Notes under the pieces: generated by a model
The model's database searches: none
What the model was told of the DNA's origin: nothing
Seen by the model: the letters and a program-made list of their open reading frames with translations, nothing else
Assembly: GCA_037102815.1 (NCBI GenBank)
Contig: BTPP01000004.1
Span: 2,418,001 to 2,482,000, forward strand
Reading direction: 5' to 3'
Length of the DNA stretch: 64,000 nt
From: Neurospora intermedia
Lineage: Eukaryota > Ascomycota > Sordariomycetes > Sordariales > Sordariaceae
Shown here: positions 12,927 to 23,700 of the stretch, in pieces
Position numbering within the stretch: the stretch's first letter is position 1
How the letters are laid out: every line of letters begins with the position of its first letter
Position numbers and translations under genes: made by a program

Positions 12927-14246
12927 TGTTGTCGCGGACGGAAGTTCGGCTTCAAACGGTGCTAATGGTGATGTTGGTGCTGTTGGTGCTGTTGCTAATG
13001 GTGTTGCTACTATACTAGAAAAACAGGATAAAGTAGACGAGGAAGAGGCTCTGTCAGGAGTATGAGAATGCTACTGTTGGCTTTATCTCACGACCTGTTG
13101 CCAAAATCCTCTGGCGTTGTAGTTGACCCGCTGAGTGATGTTCCCGAGGATACAACTGTTATTGAATGTTGTTGGATTCTGAATGTTGATGAGGTTTATG
13201 ATATCAAAGAGTGTCAACCTCCATTGCCAACGGGGGGATTAGATGGAGCTATATAGTAGATGTCGAAGCTCAGAATCTGTAGCCTACCCAAACGACTGCA
13301 TGTAGGGTGAGGGTCGGATGTCTCCAAGCTAAAGGACAGGAGCAGGACAAAAATTGTGAAGCTGCAAACCAGACGAACATGTCATTAGTCCGCTTCGAAG
13401 GTTTTCCAGGACCGTCTGTCGGAACTCTGACCATACTACAAACACCGACCGGCGAGACTTCGCCCAGCCTGACCTGAAGATGTACCTCTAGAGGTATCCA
13501 TATGACGGCGGCATGAGCCTTGGGAGCCTTGAAAGAGTCGAGAGTTTTTCGTTACCCTTTCCCCATTGAGACTTGACATTATGAAAACAGCTATGCCCCC
13601 CATATCCCATGGGCGCCACGGACGATAGAGCAAGTTGACGGCCGGTCGGAATGTCATCACAAGGGAACTAACACATAACGACATGATGGTTGCTGTTCTA
13701 TGTCAAGCCACAGATCACCAGAAGCACACACAGGTAGGTACCTATTTACCTAGGTAGTCTTACTACCGCTACTGCACGCAGCTTTTGTCAATACTAACAA
13801 ACAAATTCATGAATTATCTCCGCTGCTACGCCTCGCCTGTGATTATACATTGGGTATGTCAGTACGTAGTAAGCCACCACGTCCATGCCAGGTTTGCGCA
13901 TCAACACCACCACTGCCGCCACTTATCTACATTCACATTCACGTCGTCCTAGCCCGGAATGTGTACCGAACCCACATCCCGGTATCTCTTGGCGTCGATG
14001 AATTAAACACTAGAAAATCCAATGACATAGAGCGGAGCACCTAGATAAGGTACCTACTATATTAGTACGAACTTTCTTTGTGTCCTATGACAACGACAGT
14101 AGCAACAATAAGAAACAAAACGTCCTGCACCTCTGCCTCTGGCCCACTACAACCTAGTCAAAAATGATATCCAATAGATGACTTTGGCTTCCCGTAGTTT
14201 GTTCTACGGAGCATTCTGTTCACAGAATCCGTTATGTTTACCCCTT

Positions 14247-14295
<49 letters not shown>

Positions 14296-15701
14296 CTATC
14301 TTTCTTCTTCACTTGTGCATACAGGACAGGGCAGGGACCAGGATTGGGGGCAAGACGAGACAAAGTAAGGCAAAGCAACGAAGACAGTCAGCGATGGTCC
14401 TAATTGTGAGCCACAAAGACGCAGTAGTCTGGTATAGTCCATGTCTAGGTAGCCCCTTGCCGACCGAAGTTGGAGTTGAGGTTAGTTCACCGAGCTACCT
14501 TGCGCTAGATCGCGCTTCTTCGCTTAAGAAAAGCTGCGTCTACATGGCGTTATGGTGTAGAACTGCAACTCTGTGCGTTACAACCAAACAAGCCACCGAC
14601 AGACGGAGCTCTCGAGGAGGCCGCCCATAGCACTTCATTTGACTATGTACAAGTAGCCAGCCGACTACATACCCCTTCGCGACGCTCGGTGGTGGTGGAT
14701 CGCGTTAAAACTAAACGGTAGTCCGGTGTTCAAATTCGATTCGTTCGGCTCTGTTGTCGCTAGAAATGAGAGAAATGAGGCGTCGTTATGTCCAAAAAGG
14801 AGGGTTGTAACAGCTTACCATTCGCCAGATTTGCCGATTGTCGCCAATAAGGTTCATGGCGCGGCGGCGCAGCAGGGCTAACCAACAGTTCTCACGACAA
14901 AAGAAGGGGGAGGATGGGGGATGCGGGGGGGCAGATCGGGAACAACGGCATATGTATGTAACACCCTGCTTCCCCTGCCCTGACAAAGAGTGACACCTAG
15001 TGACTTTGCCGAACGGAACACACCGACCGACCGACCGATCGTGAGACTTATCCATTCAGTTCCGGATATTTCGCTTCATGCATGAAATGGCTTGCAGACA
15101 GAACCTTAGTTGTTGCCCGATTCCAAGATCTTCAGCCATGAAACAGCCTTGCCTCGCGCTGAAGCTGCCTTGGCCGGACGTCCGCCCGTCACCTGTGTTC
15201 CACTTACTACCCCAGCTCTCCAGTTAAAGATGCCGAACGCGGTGACCGTATGGCACAGAACAGTGTCAATGCCCATTTCTTTCGAACTGCAGTAAGTATT
15301 ATGGGGATTTGTAAGAGGGAACGTGAGTTCGCAATGCATGCCCATCTTGGTCCTGGACCGCGACTCCAGCCTTGATAGATGTTTGGTAAACATGGAGGAA
15401 GATCGAACATTCCAAGCATGGGGGTTGACGTGGGCCACGTCCCCACCTAAAACCCACGTGGCATATTTGGGCGTCAGATCAACATTATCACGCTCGGTGA
15501 GACGGTGAGCGTATTGCGTAGTTTTATAATTTTTATAAATTTTTTGGGAAAAAAAAAAAAAACTTCTATGTGAAAGGATAAACCATTGGCGTCCAAGAGA
15601 ACAAGTACTGTGACTCATGACTTCATTCTTAAAGGTGAAGAAACTTATATCCAGCAAGTGCTGCCTATCTCCAACACCCCCTAACCACAGTCAGAGGTAG
15701 C
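12927..15701. other. Intergenic, no convincing gene
   Basis: About 2.8 kb between two minus-strand genes. It holds the 45-G homopolymer (14,249-14,293), a short CCGA tandem near 15,024-15,040, and an A14 run near 15,549. Open frames up to 183 codons occur (15,106-15,657 minus), but they overlap one another on both strands and have no domain-like or family-like sequence. It should include the promoter of the bactofilin-like gene and the 3' UTR of the membrane protein. Confidence 0.5.
14249..14293. repeat. Uninterrupted run of 45 G
   Basis: A single-base run of G preceded by CCCCTTTT and followed by ACCTATC. It is far longer than any other homopolymer in the window. It could form stacked G-quadruplexes, or its length could be inflated or truncated by sequencing and assembly. 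Confidence 0.95.
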
Positions 15702-16409
15702 CTACACACTTCCTACATATCTCAAAGCCAGGCCCGTGATTGCGGCAGCCAGAACCCAGACGCTCGCATAGACAGCTGCTCCGTACGAGTCTACGCCGCT
15801 GAGGACAGTGGTAGCCTGCAGATAGGTGTCGACTCCAGCAAAAAGCATGGCCACGGCAGTCCTCTTGACTGAGACCTTGGTTGGGGTGGTGTACCCCCAA
15901 AGGTTCCAGTAGATGGTCTGTCCAAGGTTGGCGGTGGCCGGATCAAACTCGGCAACTTCCTGGTCCCTGATGGTGGGCGAAGCCGTGACAGAAGGAGTAA
16001 AGATCAGGGTACGCGCAGCCACGCCGAAGAGCAGGCAAAGGATCTGCGTCAGCGGGCGGTTGAAGCTGAAGAGTTGGGCGTCCTGAGCAGGCTCAATGGT
16101 GCGTATACCCTCAAAGTAGAGCACAAAGTTCGTGGGAAGGAAAGTCCGGCAAGCCAAAAACAGTGTAACGCTGTAGACGAGGGCGGAAAGTAGCGATGTA
16201 AGCATCTGGATCTGCCTGTCGACAACAATGTCCCGATTAGGGATACCAGGTGCGGCTGAGTGGGCGCCCGACAGCTGGCGCAAGAGGAGGAAGGGAACAA
16301 AGGTCGATACGACCTCAACGGCAAGGTAGGCGCCGGCAGTCGAAGCACGGATGCCATAGTAAGTAGAAATCAGGTAGGCCTGTGGGACATGTCAGTTGGC
16401 TGCGTCTAC

Positions 16410-16451
<42 letters not shown>

Positions 16452-17067
16452 CAGGATGGGGATGGGATGGTAGACAGCGGATGGAAACTCACCATTGGAC
16501 CATGAGAAAGGACAGCCAGAGCAGCAAGATCAAAACCGTCATAGTTTCCGTACCAACCCAGAGCAAGTCCAAATCTGCCATGCCATTGACGTTAGTACGA
16601 TGGAGCTGTACGTCGTGCGTCTCTTTTTCAGCCCTACGACAAGGGTTTGTTTGCCAAAGAAGCGAGCCATAAACGCGTGTCATGATCAAAGACCAGGGAG
16701 GTTCTTACAATTTCCAACCGGCTAACGCAAGCGCCTCCGTCTGCGTTAGAGACGAGGCAGGCCTAACAACCTTGGCCAGCTCGCCGTGAGTGTATTCCGC
16801 CACCAAGGAACGCCCAAGAGACTCGATATAAAAGCTCAGGATGGCAACCAGGGCAAAGCGGACAGCTCCCGGTAGTCGCGCACGCTTCAAATTCGCAGGC
16901 ACCACTTTGTGAGTCTGGGCAACTTCGACGGCAGCCTCTACGGCCGGCATGGCGATCGAGGTTGCGAGTGCGACGGGGTCCGCAGCCTTGACCGCATCTC
17001 CAGCTGCGTCCTCCACCGCTGCTGCCACCGTGTCTACTACTTTCTTTACAGATTTCTGTCGAGCCAT
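15702..17067 (-). CDS. Fungal multi-pass membrane protein, family not recognised
   Basis: Three exons: 17,067-16,709, 16,574-16,493 and 16,379-15,702, in frame, 372 residues. The start is MARQKSVKK. An Ala/Val-rich, partly charged N-terminal region (about residues 10-70) precedes a set of hydrophobic stretches from about residue 75 to the C-terminus: FALVAILSFYIESLG, GFDLAALAVLSHGPM, YLAVEVVSTFVPFLLL, LLSALVYSVTLFLACRTFL, ILCLLFGVAARTLIF, VAMLFAGVDTYL and SVWVLAAAITGLAL. This gives roughly six or seven membrane spans. There is no clear signal peptide. I cannot name the family; an organelle or ER membrane location is only a guess. Intron 2 contains (TG)20 just downstream of its donor-proximal part. 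Upstream is a small ATG/GAT repeat near 17,374-17,402. Confidence 0.7.
16411..16450. repeat. (TG)20 microsatellite within intron 2
   Basis: Forty bases of perfect TG lie within the intron that runs from 16,492 to 16,380 of the minus-strand membrane-protein gene, about 30 bp from its acceptor. On the transcript it is (CA)20. Confidence 0.95.
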
Positions 17068-18456
17068 CGGTACCTAGTGCAGTTCGTGGTTATCGATGCG
17101 AGGTAGATGCGTGTTCGAGCGGGGCGCGGAATGCTTCTTCCTTTTTTCCTTTTTTTCCTGCGCGGGCGTGATGAGAGGTGACGCGCAGCTTTGCGGACGT
17201 TTTTGTTTTTTTTGTTTTTGTTGAGCTTGACTAATGCGGCGTTGACCGAGACGTGCACGGGATTCGTAGGAACCAAGGCACTTGGTGTGTTTGGAGCAAA
17301 TGACAGACGAGAATGAAGAGAGGGAGCCTTGGGTGGTTTCGGTTTTGTTTTCAACCGGCAAAAGCCGCGTCGGGTGATGATGATGATGATGGAGATGATG
17401 ATGGAGAGAAGAAGTTACCAGCAGTGGTAATTACCCAGAGGTAAGAGCTCTGCGCCTAGGTACCAAGGTATGTTTGGTGGGAAGCTGCTGATGCGTGGGC
17501 AGGTGGAGCAGTGACGTCTATCGCCTAAGGCCACTGCATCAGTCAACCGTCGGAGGTCCCCCCCCCCCCTCTTCCCGTCCTGCCGCGCTAACCTCCGCAT
17601 CCACCCCACTGCCCGCCTTTTGGGGGGAGGCATGTAAACACAGCAGGTCGAGGGGAGCTCTTCATCAACCCGCCCGACCACGCGGCACTGCCAGGTAAAT
17701 CCGCGCCGCCAGGCATCAAGCCAGAAACGATTACTACTTCTACCTACCACCTCATTGCAACAAAACACTGGACATTATCAGTATCGTATGTACATAAAGG
17801 TAAGATATTGCCACGGACATGAACTTTGCCAACCTACGGGCCCTCAGCCGAAATCAAAAATTATTTATTTCATACCCTCTACCTTACTTTTGTCCACATC
17901 TTCGCAAGCTCTTTCCATTTTCCGAGGAACCTGAAGTTGAGCTCCAGCGAGACTCAACCTCACTTACCCTGGTGACAGCCGGAGAAGTCATCAACCACTG
18001 CATCAACATCTCAGACATCTCTCTGGTGTGTAACCCCTCCCTTCTATTCCACCACTACCCTCGCCAGCCAAACAAACTACACGCGCAAGTTTTGCTCCAT
18101 CCATGGTTGTGTTGAATGTTCATTTGGTATTTGTTCGCTCGCTAACTAGATAAGTTTCCAAGTATTTGCTCAACGCTCGCTCACAACACTCACTTTAACC
18201 TCGTGGAGTTTTGACTGCGTCCCGCGACACCTCTGGCGCTGGCATCTCTCAGCCCATGAGCCATGGCTCGCCAGCCACAGTGCTCCCCACTCTTCGGTGC
18301 CAAGTGTCGTTGGCGGAGCAAAGTGCCTCATTAACATGGTTTCGATATAGATTACAAAAGGAAATCCTTCATCATCATCGTGAGTTCCTTCTCTTCCCGC
18401 GCCGTCCACGAGCTGCTTCCGCAATATAATACAGGCAACGGACCGCTTCGGCCTTC
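17068..18456. other. Intergenic between two minus-strand genes
   Basis: Contains the promoter side of the membrane-protein gene with an ATG/GAT microsatellite (about 17,374-17,402) and a C10 run near 17,561. A plus-strand open frame at 17,819-18,115 (98 codons, MNFANLRALS...) has a rather natural composition and ends near a possible GTGTGT donor. No downstream exon could be joined to it, so it is not called as a gene. Confidence 0.45.
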
Positions 18457-20113
18457 TCATTCTTCCATTCGTCCAAAGACACCGTCGTCGTCCTCGTCGC
18501 TTCTTGCCCGGGACCGCATGTCTTCGTCGTCGTCATAGTCCATGGCGCTATCTTCGTCCATCTTGACGTCGCCCCGCTCGCTCTGGCAGCTCTGGGGTAA
18601 CTCTCCCCTAGTAAAGCTTTCCGGAGCTCTACTAGGGAAGCTGTTGATGAAGCTACCAGAAATAAGGCCGAAAGACTGGCCCAGGTATTGGTTTGACAGA
18701 GGTGGCACTAGGGGTGTGTCTGCTCCCAGGTGAAACGACCGAGGGCCAGCGTTGCTGTTAAAGCTACAGCTAAGACCTTCCACTGCCGCAGCCAAATCCC
18801 GATCTTCCTTGCCGGTCGCGTTCCTGCCGGACGACGTTGGCCTGTGATCCTGGCTCATCAGGCTGAGCTGGCGGAAATGATTTCCAAATGGCGAACCAAC
18901 CGGCACGCTACCCGCCACCGAACTACCGAATGCCGCGGATTGATACGACTGCGCAAACCCGCTGCCGGTACTCTGTCGCTTGGTGAAGCTCATGGGGAAC
19001 CCGGGCATGTTGCTTATGGTCTCCAGCTGGGGCGGTGGGGTCGTGTCCGCAGAGCTGCGCTCTGGTTGATCCGAATAGCCTGATGCTGCTGGGGATGCCG
19101 AATCCTGATCGCTGTTGAAGTCGTGGGTTGAGTCAGGAGGCGTGGAGCCGGTTGTTGGTTTGTTGTTCATAGCTACCAAAACAGAAGCGGCCTCGAGAAG
19201 CTGCACTTGCTGGTGCTTGGAAATCAGGAGCTTCGAGGTATATGACCATTCGGGAGTGTGCTCCCACCTGACGGTAGAGACAAGTCAACACAAAAGCTCT
19301 CCAAAAGCATTGCCCGAGTCCCGTGGCCAATACCAATCCTTTACACTCAACAGTCATGGAACAGGGAGTGGGAAAGGGGAGGAAAGGAAAATGGGCACAC
19401 ACAAATGCTTGGTCAAGCAGCTGCTATGCTTGTATCCCTTCCCGCACTTCTCACAGCGAAGTTCCGGGCGGTTGATTCTTCGGCTTTCCTTGGGCGCCGG
19501 CTGGCCGTCACTGGCCCTCCTGTTTCGGCTCTTGCTCGCCCCGCTGCTGCTATTGTTGCTGTTGTCTCCTTCATCTCCGGACATGTGAACCTCATCATCG
19601 ATTGCGCTGTCCTGCATGTTGACTGTCCCGTCTGATGTTACGAACTTGTGTGTTGGTAGGCTGGCCGGTGGGGAGGGTAGGCTGCCGACGACAGCAGATC
19701 GCGTAAGACCGTTCTTGGATATCGTGTTGCGGCGTGCGTTGATGGAAATGGGCAGAGGCATAGCCATGTCACCGGATTCTTGTTGGAGGGCGGCAGCAAG
19801 AGCAGCAACGTTCGCACCCGTGTTTGTCATGCTCTTCCGGCGTGTGACGCGGTGGGTGCCGTTGAGGGATCCGGAAAGGAGGGAGTGGGAGTTGGTGCGT
19901 GAGTGCGGCTGTCGAGCGACTGACAGGGCGGGAATGGGATTGGAAGACACCGACGGACGGTGCGAGAGCGGTCGTGAGGTTTGTTGCATTTCCTGGAAAA
20001 ATAACCGAGATCATCAGCAACGAATGGGCTGGTTCACAAGTGGGTTTACTGGAAGGAAGGAAGGGAGAAGGAGTCGTTGGACTTTAGCGGAAGTCTACCT
20101 TGAACGAAGCCAT
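18457..20113 (-). CDS. C2H2 zinc-finger protein with a single finger
   Basis: Three exons: 20,113-20,099 (15 nt, MASFK), 19,992-19,403 and 19,267-18,457, in frame, 471 residues. The N-terminal about 180 residues are Ser/Pro/Asn-rich with basic RRKS and RRAS patches, typical phosphosites. One canonical C-x2-C-x12-H-x3-H finger sits at about 185-206 (CEKCGKGYKHSSCLTKH then LWEH), followed by EWSYTSKLLISKHQQVQLLEAASVL, likely a conserved helix. The C-terminus is disordered, with a run of acidic residues ending RMEE. The second intron splits the finger between its two histidines. Starting at the exon 2 methionine would lose only six residues. The role is probably nuclear and regulatory; the DNA target is unknown. 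Confidence 0.8.
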
Positions 20114-20393
20114 AGCCAAGCGATGCAAAGTGCCCCTTTTTCTCTGTCGTCGAGCGTAAACAGCAGGATGACAAGGTAAGAGGAGAGAAAGCTCGGAAAA
20201 TATTGTTGCTATGTCGTGAAATTTGGCGGCCAAGTGTCGATCACAAAGAAGTAGCGTCCGTCCAAGGCCAGGCAAGGAGCAAGGCGGGGAAATAATAATA
20301 ATCTCGGGATCGGCCAGGGGTTGGTTGGTGAACCGGTGCTCCGTCTCCCGCCACGATAAGATGAGGTACGTGGAAAGGGAAAGAGAGGATAAG

Positions 20394-20420
20394 AAAAAAA
20401 AAAAAAAAAAAAAAAAAAAA
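20394..20420. repeat. A27 homopolymer
   Basis: Twenty-seven A in a row on the plus strand (poly-T on the transcript strand of the zinc-finger gene), about 280 bp upstream of its start codon. Confidence 0.9.
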
Positions 20421-20700
20421 GTTCACCAGCTGGGCAGCAGGAAGAATGTAGGCAACGCCAACACCAGTCAGATGGTTGTTCGTCCAAGACGAGCAGGCAG
20501 GAGTGGCTGTGCCTCAAGAGAGATCAATACTGTGTAGGAGAGGAAACGGTGGTATTCGCAGCCAGTTCCAAGTAGGGGATGGTTGCGGGCTGCCTTGAAT
20601 GGGTGTGGTTGATGACCGGGTGCTCTTGAGGGGATGTGAAGCGATTCAGACGAGGAACGATGGAGGTGCAAGAGATACAAGTCCAGGGCAAACTGTCTCC

Positions 20701-20724
20701 AAAAAAAAAAAAAAAAAAAAAAAA
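20701..20724. repeat. A24 homopolymer
   Basis: Twenty-four A in a row on the plus strand, about 590 bp upstream of the zinc-finger gene start. Poly(dA:dT) tracts of this size commonly mark nucleosome-poor promoters. Confidence 0.9.
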
Positions 20725-23700
20725 TCCAGGAAAAGAAGATCTGGAGAGAGACAAGACAGGCGCCTCTGCTGTCCGCTGAGGTGATTCTACGGTCGGCGGA
20801 CTGGATGTTGGTTGGCTGTAGACGGTTAGTCGCAAAGGGGATGGCGTGGAAGCTACCTAGACGCAGACGCAGCAGCCAGACACCAGACAGCCGAGACGCA
20901 GCAAGGGGTCCTGGATGGATGGGTTGAATGAGGCACTTCTACTGGCTTATCGCCAGCCCTGGATGAATGGAGAGAATCCGAGACTTTCTTGAGCAGGATG
21001 GCACCAAGTGGAAGCACTTCGTTCATGGCTCCCGTCAGGTTCCAGAGCGCTGATTTGAGCTGGTGGTAGACGAGGTAGGTAGAGAAGGAGAAGGAGGGCC
21101 GGCCGGCGGATTGCCAGCCCCAACCGTCCTCCGATTGCGAGAATAGAAAAAGGTGGGAACTGGCAAAAGCCCGGTTGGGTACGAGAGGAGTACCCATGTC
21201 CACAAAGACTGGGGGAGGCACTGACAGGTACCCCACAAGAGCAGACGGAAGTACTTTGTTGGCCTGACACAGTGTATGATGGCGGTTGGCTCTGGATGGG
21301 CAAGGACTAGTATTCAACTTCCGCTCTTTGCCTTTGATATTCAAGTTTCCTTGCCTCACCCCTCCCCCCCCCCTTTCCAGGGAGAGCCTCGAGCCCAAAG
21401 TCTGCCAGAGGTTACTCCTGCAATCTGGGCCATGTGTCTTGTAAGACTCTTGGTCCCGATTAGTGGACGCTACACGATCATCACCCACCATTGATGTTTG
21501 TGCTGAGCACTATTTGTTTTTATTTTTTTTCCCCTCTGCGCATATAGTCTGTGCTGGGCGTCTGCTCTAGCTCACTTGAGGTAAGCTGCTTACAATCTGC
21601 ATTCCTGCCAGTGCATAGTGGTTAGAAAGTGACGTTCCAGTCAACTCAAGTTCATGGCCGCATATATGTATAGGTATCTAGGCACATCCGACTGCGGACC
21701 GCACCACGACCTCCCGTCATCTGTTTTCCAATCGCAACTCTGGCATGTTCATCAGGAGCTGACCCGTCTACACTACAGCGGGGATACCAGGTACGGTGTC
21801 TCAAAGACAAAAGGGCCGCATTGCCCTTTATCCAGGGCCAGGGAAGACATCAACAAAAAGGCGGTACAAATGGCGGTAGACAAGCTGCGTGGGTACTTGG
21901 TTAATGACTAATTCGGGTGAACTTTCACTTCTTTACACTGTGTGCCATAGTTGGCTACGCAAGGAACGATTATGTACCGTATCGTATCCACGACATCGGG
22001 GCCAGGGACAGACAGCATTCATACATTGCAAGCATGGGACCCCATTCTACTTGACTGTTCGGGACGCCTCGAGTTCTCGATAGACTTTTCCGATGAAGTG
22101 TCTGGTGATTAGGCGATGCAGAAACATAGACAAAAGGGGTGTGAAGCAAATTGGAGCTCGACAAGGTGGCTATGGCTGAAGTGTGTGAGACGATGTCCAC
22201 GAGTTTCGGAATAGCAGGGAAGATGGCAGGCAAAGGTCGATAAAAAAAATAATGAAAAATAAATAAATAAGAAAGCGGTTGACAAAGGCCTGTGAAGCTC
22301 CGATCCTGGTGCTGGATCTCACAAATTCCTTTTCTCTTTTACTTCTCATGGCCTCGCCTCATCCAATCAAGCTTCGTTTGTCTCACACATTGCCTTGTGA
22401 CCCTTGAAGATACTATGCTAGGACAAAGAAGCGGTGCCAGCGCCGCGGCACTGTCGCGAATCTGGATGATTCGGGATCGATGTTAGTCCGCCTGTTGCCA
22501 GGAATGTTCAGATGGCATGGAGTGGTAAGCCGGCCACACTGCAACAAGAGTCAAATAATGCAGTCCTTGACCCGATGGCAATCTACACGGCAGAAAACCG
22601 CTCTGATTCTCAGCCGCCAAGCCATCAAACAATGAGGTAAATCTTTTCACGATCCCATCATGTTGGTGCTGTCGCCTCACAAATGAATGGGATGCGATAC
22701 CCGGCTTTAGCTACCCCGCCCTGCTGTGTTTCCCATGTGTGGTAGCAATTATCTTCCAATTGATAGAGCCACGAGATGAAGAGGGGTTTTCCCGTCCGGT
22801 CTTGTGGAGCCGGCTAACATCTCGCAGGAGCTGGGACGGGGGCGGGGAAATGATAAAAACAAAACAAAAAAAAAGTTACACGCTATAACAGCCATCTCGA
22901 TGGTGTAGAGAGGAATCCAGCCCAGGGCAACAGCTTCAAGTTTCAAAAGACATTGGATGCGTGATTGGGGAATTACGTCGGTTTTCTTTCAAGTCATTTG
23001 CTTTTTCGGATGAGACAAGGCAGCCTAACTGAAAAATAAGGAGGCATCAATTGCCATGAGGTTGCAAACGACATAAGGCTATTGAGCCCCAAGCAAGCCA
23101 GGAACCACCACCACAACAGGCACGGATGCCCGTCAGTCCCTGTCCGATTACGCATTCCAATCGACGATGTGATTCGGGAATGTCTGGCAAAGTGGGATTC
23201 TGGAGACGAAATGCCGGTCTTCTTCTTTGGAAAGGTACGGTGAAAGCATGATGGCTGGACGGGGAGAAGGGAAGGTGTCCACTTGAAGATGACTTAAATA
23301 GCAGTATTCGTCTCCATAGATGTGCATTCATGGGTCCTCCACATGAGGACAGTTGGTACAATTGGACATCTCTGCAGTTCGATGTTCTCCGTGGACCTGC
23401 ATCTGATCTTTCCCAAATCCCAACGTGCTGGCATCGCTTGTTTCAATGTTTTTGTTGATGACATGAAAAGCGCTCAACCACCCAATCTGGCTGTCACACA
23501 GAGGCACGCACTGCCGTAGAGGCTCGGGGAATAGGTAGGCTAATTGTGCGATCTATCCCTCTTTGAGCGCCGGGCAGGGTATAGAGGTAGACGAGCGCTA
23601 CATGAGCCAGCATATGCCAGCAGATGTGTTTGTCCAGTTAGTGAAAACTCGAGGACGTTTCCCACCACTCAAGAATGTACAGACTCGGGCTTGCCTGTAC

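Noticed and set aside
14178-14630. 150-codon plus-strand ORF through the G run
   Set aside because: Open only because poly-G encodes glycine; no protein-like sequence on either side.
15106-15657. 183-codon minus-strand ORF
   Set aside because: No motif, several overlapping frames on both strands, and an A14 tract inside it; probably chance.
17819-18115. 98-codon plus-strand ORF MNFANLRALS...
   Set aside because: Reads fairly natural and ends near a donor-like GTGTGT, but no following exon or family could be found.
19115-20179. Plus-strand ORFs over the zinc-finger gene
   Set aside because: Antisense to well-supported exons carrying the C2H2 motif.
20853-21491. 212-codon minus-strand ORF
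   Set aside because: Low-complexity composition, no domain, competing frames; lies in a leader/intergenic region.
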